This document shows positions 60,795 through 64,000 of a DNA stretch of 64,000 nt, one piece after another. Position 1 is the stretch's first letter. Each line of letters opens with the position of its first letter. The DNA is taken from assembly GCA_964419605.1 (NCBI GenBank), contig CAYQQM010000013.1:1-64000 (forward strand), read 5' to 3'. The position numbers and the translations under genes were made by a program. The stretch is from JABFXX01 sp964419605. GTDB lineage: Bacteria > Myxococcota_A > Polyangia > Haliangiales > Haliangiaceae. A model generated the notes under the pieces. It was not told where the DNA came from. It saw only the letters and a program-made list of their open reading frames with translations, and searched no databases.

Positions 60795-62736
60795 CACCCG
60801 TCCTCACTCGTGCGTAGATCAAAGGCGCCGTGTTGCTGTCGCTCCAGCGGCGGCGTTCAAATCGATAGGCGTACAGCCCCAGCAACAGCGCGGGTGCGAA
60901 CACTCCGACCGCGGCGATGATCGCGAGCCATTGGCTAAAGACGTCTTGCCTTACTGCGACCCGAACCGCCGGTAGCTCGCCAGGGCCGCTCGCGTTCAGG
61001 CGAAGCACGTAACGTCCTGCCGGGCGCGCTGGGAGCATAAAGGATGCATTGGTCGACCCCTCCATCCAGGTCTCACCTCCGTCTGTGCCGTAGTAGTACT
61101 CCATGTCGCGATCAAAGCTGTCAAATGCGCCGCTGGCCTCATCGATGAGGTCGCCCTCGATCGACAGCCACGAGTTAGAAATTGTGGCCCAAACCTGAAT
61201 CTGGACGTTCTCGCCACCGGTGAGGTCGAAGGGGTCGCTGAACCACACCAGGCTAGGCGATAGCGAGGGGGATGTAGCGTCTTCTGGATTGGAACGCAGT
61301 TCTGTCGGAGCGAATTGAGCGGTCTGGGTCGTGATGGTTCGGGTCTCAGAGCGGCCTTGGAGAATGAGGAAGGTTAGGCCAAAGGCAAAGGTTGCTACGA
61401 CCACAGCGGTCCCGATCCCCCGAAATCGCGGCGGCTGGTTTGGGGCGACCTTTCGCGGCGCTCGTTCGAATTCGATCTTGTCCCCAAAAGCAGTCCGCAG
61501 TTCGGTGACCGACACATAGCGCCCCAGCGACCAATTGCGCTCATCGGCGCTGCTCTCACACGACAGCATGGCGGGAGGCGCGATATAGTCCTCGCTGGAC
61601 ACCGTCTCACCGATCTCAACGCGCCAATAGAACTCGCCGACTACGCGATCGACGACAAGTTTGGCCGCCTGAAACTGGCGGAAGCGAACGCCATCATACG
61701 ACACGGCGAATCGCCCCAGTTCGACGGCCGCCGGCGATACCGGCTGGACGTAGCTCCAGTGCCCATCGGAACGCACCAGCCAGCGAAATCCCAATATCGG
61801 AGCGTGAAGTAGTATTTCGTCGAAAGGGTAGGGTTCGCCATCGATGATCGCGCTGCGTTGCACGTAACCGATCGCAGTCAGCTCCGTGTCCTCGAAGCGG
61901 CACGTCGACCCCAACGCGATCGGCGACTTGCCTCGCTCGCCGAACGCGAGCTGGCTGAGAATGCGGAGTTCCTGGCTGTCCGCGTCGAGCAGCGCGCCGC
62001 AATACGGACACGCGATGCACAGTGTCTCTTTGGCGCGCAGCTCCAACGAGCCATTGCACTGGGGACATGCGAGCCGCCGCGAGGCAATCGTCGGCTTGGG
62101 CGTCGCCGGCGCTTCGCCCCCGCTCAGCGACAGCTCGGCAATCGTGACTTGATGTCCCAGGTAGAGCGTGGGTGGCTGCGGCTCGCCCTTGGTGCCGAAG
62201 TCGACGGTTCCGAACCGGCCCGATGCGTCGCCGAGGTCGGCAAATCGGAACGCCGCTCCCGGCGCGAATCGATACGGAATTTCGCCCTCTGCAGACAGGT
62301 ACTGAGCCTCACCGCGCTCAAGGACCTGGAATGTCGACCCATCCGGCATGGGGATCGAACTTCCCGGCGCGGCCTGGTCATACTCGAGTTCAATCGATCG
62401 AGCGAGCTCGAACGTCATGTAGTAGCGGCCCTGCGCTTCGGCCAGCCAGCCCCAGTTGCCGTCGTCCATCTTGGCGTACCACTCCTGCCACGTGCCCCCG
62501 GCCGGATGGCGCAGTTGGGTGCGGCCGACGACGAGGAATCCGAGCCCTCGATAGCGCCCCTCAGAGAACAATCGAATCGGTGAATCGATGTCGACGAGAT
62601 CCGCGGTGCGTCCCAAGGTTTCAGTTCCGCGATCGGTGCGAAGTACGGCGCTGCGACAGTGCGCGCACACCCGGACGAACGAGTCGTCGTAGCGAAACTC
62701 AACCGGGGCACCGCACGTTGGGCAATTCGTCTTCAC
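60787..62736 (-). CDS. Double DUF4178 protein with zinc ribbons and two membrane helices
   Basis: 649 aa from GTG 62736. It opens with a zinc ribbon (Cys5, Cys8, Cys24, Cys27 in NCPTCG and VCAHC), then a DUF4178 module (GRYRGLGFLVVGRTQLRH, TWQEWYAKMDDGNWGWLAEA). A second ribbon (LACPQCNGSL, ACPYCGALL) and second DUF4178 module (FRWLVRSDGHWSYVQPVSP) follow. A membrane helix near 443-464 and another near 610-632 bracket a beta-rich extracytoplasmic domain. DUF4178 genes typically sit next to DUF350 and polyamine genes, as here. The molecular function is unknown. Confidence 0.87.
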   Translation of the reverse strand: MKTNCPTCGAPVEFRYDDSFVRVCAHCRSAVLRTDRGTETLGRTADLVDIDSPIRLFSEGRYRGLGFLVVGRTQLRHPAGGTWQEWYAKMDDGNWGWLAEAQGRYYMTFELARSIELEYDQAAPGSSIPMPDGSTFQVLERGEAQYLSAEGEIPYRFAPGAAFRFADLGDASGRFGTVDFGTKGEPQPPTLYLGHQVTIAELSLSGGEAPATPKPTIASRRLACPQCNGSLELRAKETLCIACPYCGALLDADSQELRILSQLAFGERGKSPIALGSTCRFEDTELTAIGYVQRSAIIDGEPYPFDEILLHAPILGFRWLVRSDGHWSYVQPVSPAAVELGRFAVSYDGVRFRQFQAAKLVVDRVVGEFYWRVEIGETVSSEDYIAPPAMLSCESSADERNWSLGRYVSVTELRTAFGDKIEFERAPRKVAPNQPPRFRGIGTAVVVATFAFGLTFLILQGRSETRTITTQTAQFAPTELRSNPEDATSPSLSPSLVWFSDPFDLTGGENVQIQVWATISNSWLSIEGDLIDEASGAFDSFDRDMEYYYGTDGGETWMEGSTNASFMLPARPAGRYVLRLNASGPGELPAVRVAVRQDVFSQWLAIIAAVGVFAPALLLGLYAYRFERRRWSDSNTAPLIYARVRTGDE

Positions 62737-62740
62737 GGGC

Positions 62741-63091
62741 TTAGGCCTTTACGCCCCGCACAAAGCGGCGCAGCTCAACCTGTGAAGCGCCGAGATAGCG
62801 CGCGAGCAGCAGCTGCCAGTTCACCGGCGCATGCGGACGGCAACAGTACAGGTCTAGGCTCGCAAAGTTCGACTCCGGGAACGTATGAATTGCGAGATGG
62901 GACTCGGCGAGCAAATACAGCGCCGTAATGCCTCCGGGGTTGGGAAACGTATGGGATTGCGGGGTACCAACGACGACGAGCCGTAGCTCTCGGACGACTT
63001 CGTCGAGGACTCCCGTAACCGTGGTCGTTGTACGGAGTCGATCTGGATCGCAGCCGTACGCATCAACGATGTGGGAGCTGCCTCCAGTCAC
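62741..63091 (-). CDS. speD: S-adenosylmethionine decarboxylase, prokaryotic class 1 (SpeH type)
   Basis: 116 aa from GTG 63091. The motif LLAESHLAIHTFPESNFASL holds the self-cleavage site Glu63-Ser64 (Ser64 becomes the pyruvoyl group) and His69; Cys84 in LYCCR is the third catalytic residue. Spacing of Ser, His and Cys equals that of the Thermotoga enzyme. The product, decarboxylated SAM, is the donor used by the SpeE-like protein at the end of this operon. It begins the run speD - DUF4178 - TM - DUF350 - speE. Confidence 0.93.
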   Translation of the reverse strand: MTGGSSHIVDAYGCDPDRLRTTTTVTGVLDEVVRELRLVVVGTPQSHTFPNPGGITALYLLAESHLAIHTFPESNFASLDLYCCRPHAPVNWQLLLARYLGASQVELRRFVRGVKA

Positions 63092-63307
63092 GGCACGAAC
63101 CCTATCAAAACTCCGCTGAGCAGGTGTGGTGTTTGTCCGCTCCGTTCAGTCACCCGCTGGTACCTTGAGGTACCGGGAGATTGCTGTTCTGTGGTCGGGA
63201 ACGGAATCTGAGGGTTCCACTGCCGTGGAATCTCCGGCCGCCGGTCGACGAGCGTCCACGCAGCGGCACTTGCGCGCGTTGGAATGCAGGTTGCTTCAGG
63301 CAGAGTC

Positions 63308-64000
63308 ATGCCTAACTCAAAACCCATCTGGTTGTTCACCCTTCTTGTCGCTGCGTGCGCGGAGTCCTCAACGATGCCGCCGTTAGTCGTCGATCACGGC
63401 GACGGCACCTACTCGTTGGCGCCCCCGGAAGACGTTGATGCCTCAACGACTCGGCGCGACGGCGCACTGACCTGGAGGTACGCCGGTCAGGCCCGCCACT
63501 CGCGGAACCCGAAGCCGATCACCGAGCACACCTACGTCGGGGCTGCGCGCACGCAGACTACCGATGAGCAGCGCATTCTCGGGACGATTCGCGAAGACGA
63601 TGATGGCTCGCGGTGGATCGTAAGCGCGGTCGACATGCCGAAAGTGCGCGACATGGTGGCAGCGCGCGATGCTGCTTCCGGCGAGGTTGCGCGTGGGCTC
63701 ACCGTTGATGACCCGAGTCGCAAGGTAACGGCCGAGGAGCCTGTGGGGCGGCGCATGACGATCAAGCCGAACTCATGGGTGTTCGACGACTGCGACAATT
63801 CGGGCGGCCTGTTTGCAACCGACGACGACAACCACTATTGGGAGACCACCGACAACCGGATCGCCGTCGGCGCCGACAGCTCGCGTCGCAAGGCGATGGT
63901 GCAAATCGGTCGCGTGATCCCCGGCGTCACCTGCCCGTATAACGGCGACTACATCGCATGTCTTGCCGATCCGGACCCAGAAATTAGCGTCGATTGGTGC
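63308..64000 (+). CDS. Predicted lipoprotein, runs off the window
   Basis: 231 codons open from ATG 63308 to the window edge; no stop, so the gene is incomplete. The N-terminus IWLFTLLVAACAESS is a lipoprotein signal with the Cys within VAAC. The mature chain is Asp-rich, with paired cysteines later (DDCDNSGG, GVTCPYNGDYIACLADPDP) and no domain I can name. It is divergent from speD. The 216-base intergenic region contains the hairpin GGTACC-TTGA-GGTACC at 63159-63174 and no other clear signal. Confidence 0.72.
   Translation, partial: MPNSKPIWLFTLLVAACAESSTMPPLVVDHGDGTYSLAPPEDVDASTTRRDGALTWRYAGQARHSRNPKPITEHTYVGAARTQTTDEQRILGTIREDDDGSRWIVSAVDMPKVRDMVAARDAASGEVARGLTVDDPSRKVTAEEPVGRRMTIKPNSWVFDDCDNSGGLFATDDDNHYWETTDNRIAVGADSSRRKAMVQIGRVIPGVTCPYNGDYIACLADPDPEISVDWC

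Overview
The window is GC-rich chromosomal DNA that reads like a Myxococcota-type (deltaproteobacterial) genome. The grounds are two serine/threonine kinases with the HRDVSPSN catalytic loop, very large HEAT/TPR proteins, a four-fold PATAN (DUF4388) protein, an AgmX/PglI-type C-terminal domain, Cys-rich lipoproteins and a PilH-like receiver. No rRNA, tRNA, CRISPR array or intact transposon was seen. The taxonomic call is an inference from gene content only.

Layout. 1-1.7 kb: two toxin-antitoxin modules (RHH antitoxin plus PIN toxin) in opposite orientations, separated by a decayed IS91-like transposase and preceded by a half copy of a palindromic repeat. 1.8-7.4 kb: one giant protein of unknown function. 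7.4-14.8 kb: metabolic genes, namely an acyl-CoA dehydrogenase behind a FadR-like operator, a COG2509 flavoprotein, and nrdAB behind two NrdR boxes and a cobalamin riboswitch. 14.9-25.6 kb: DUF2277, a PHP-type phosphatase, a coiled-coil membrane protein, two Ser/Thr kinases, a secreted haemoglobin-cupredoxin lipoprotein, a globin, a PATAN/peptidoglycan-binding protein and an N-acetylglutamate-synthase-like protein.

25.7-43.4 kb is the centrepiece: five very large, tightly packed co-directional genes that look like a remodelled poly-gamma-glutamate (Pgs/Cap) synthesis and export machine. They encode a CHASE2 sensor, a tandem-CapC membrane protein with a large soluble extension, a membrane-anchored beta-rich protein, a 1652-aa secreted protein with a predicted C-terminal outer-membrane barrel, and a HEAT-repeat/CapB (PgsB) amide ligase fusion. 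The two CapC halves and the CapB ligase carry recognisable family motifs. Together they suggest a secreted polyamide made in a Gram-negative cell with its own outer-membrane component. No CapA/PgsA is present.

43.3-46.4 kb is bracketed by a duplicated 3' end of the CapB gene and holds an AgmX-like protein, a SemiSWEET and a DUF4143-type ATPase. 46.4-56.7 kb carries glycoconjugate and accessory genes: a glutaminase/sugar amidotransferase fusion, a flippase, a GT39-like membrane glycosyltransferase, a Tat-lipoprotein amine oxidase, and unknown proteins. 56.9-63.1 kb has LtrA, a receiver, and a compact polyamine module (speD, DUF4178, small TM protein, DUF350, speE). A lipoprotein gene runs off the right end.

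Two repeat families run through the window. One is a roughly 80-166 bp palindromic element ending in GGCGAGGTACTAG. The other is a 27-bp hairpin unit. Both occur inside open reading frames without breaking them.
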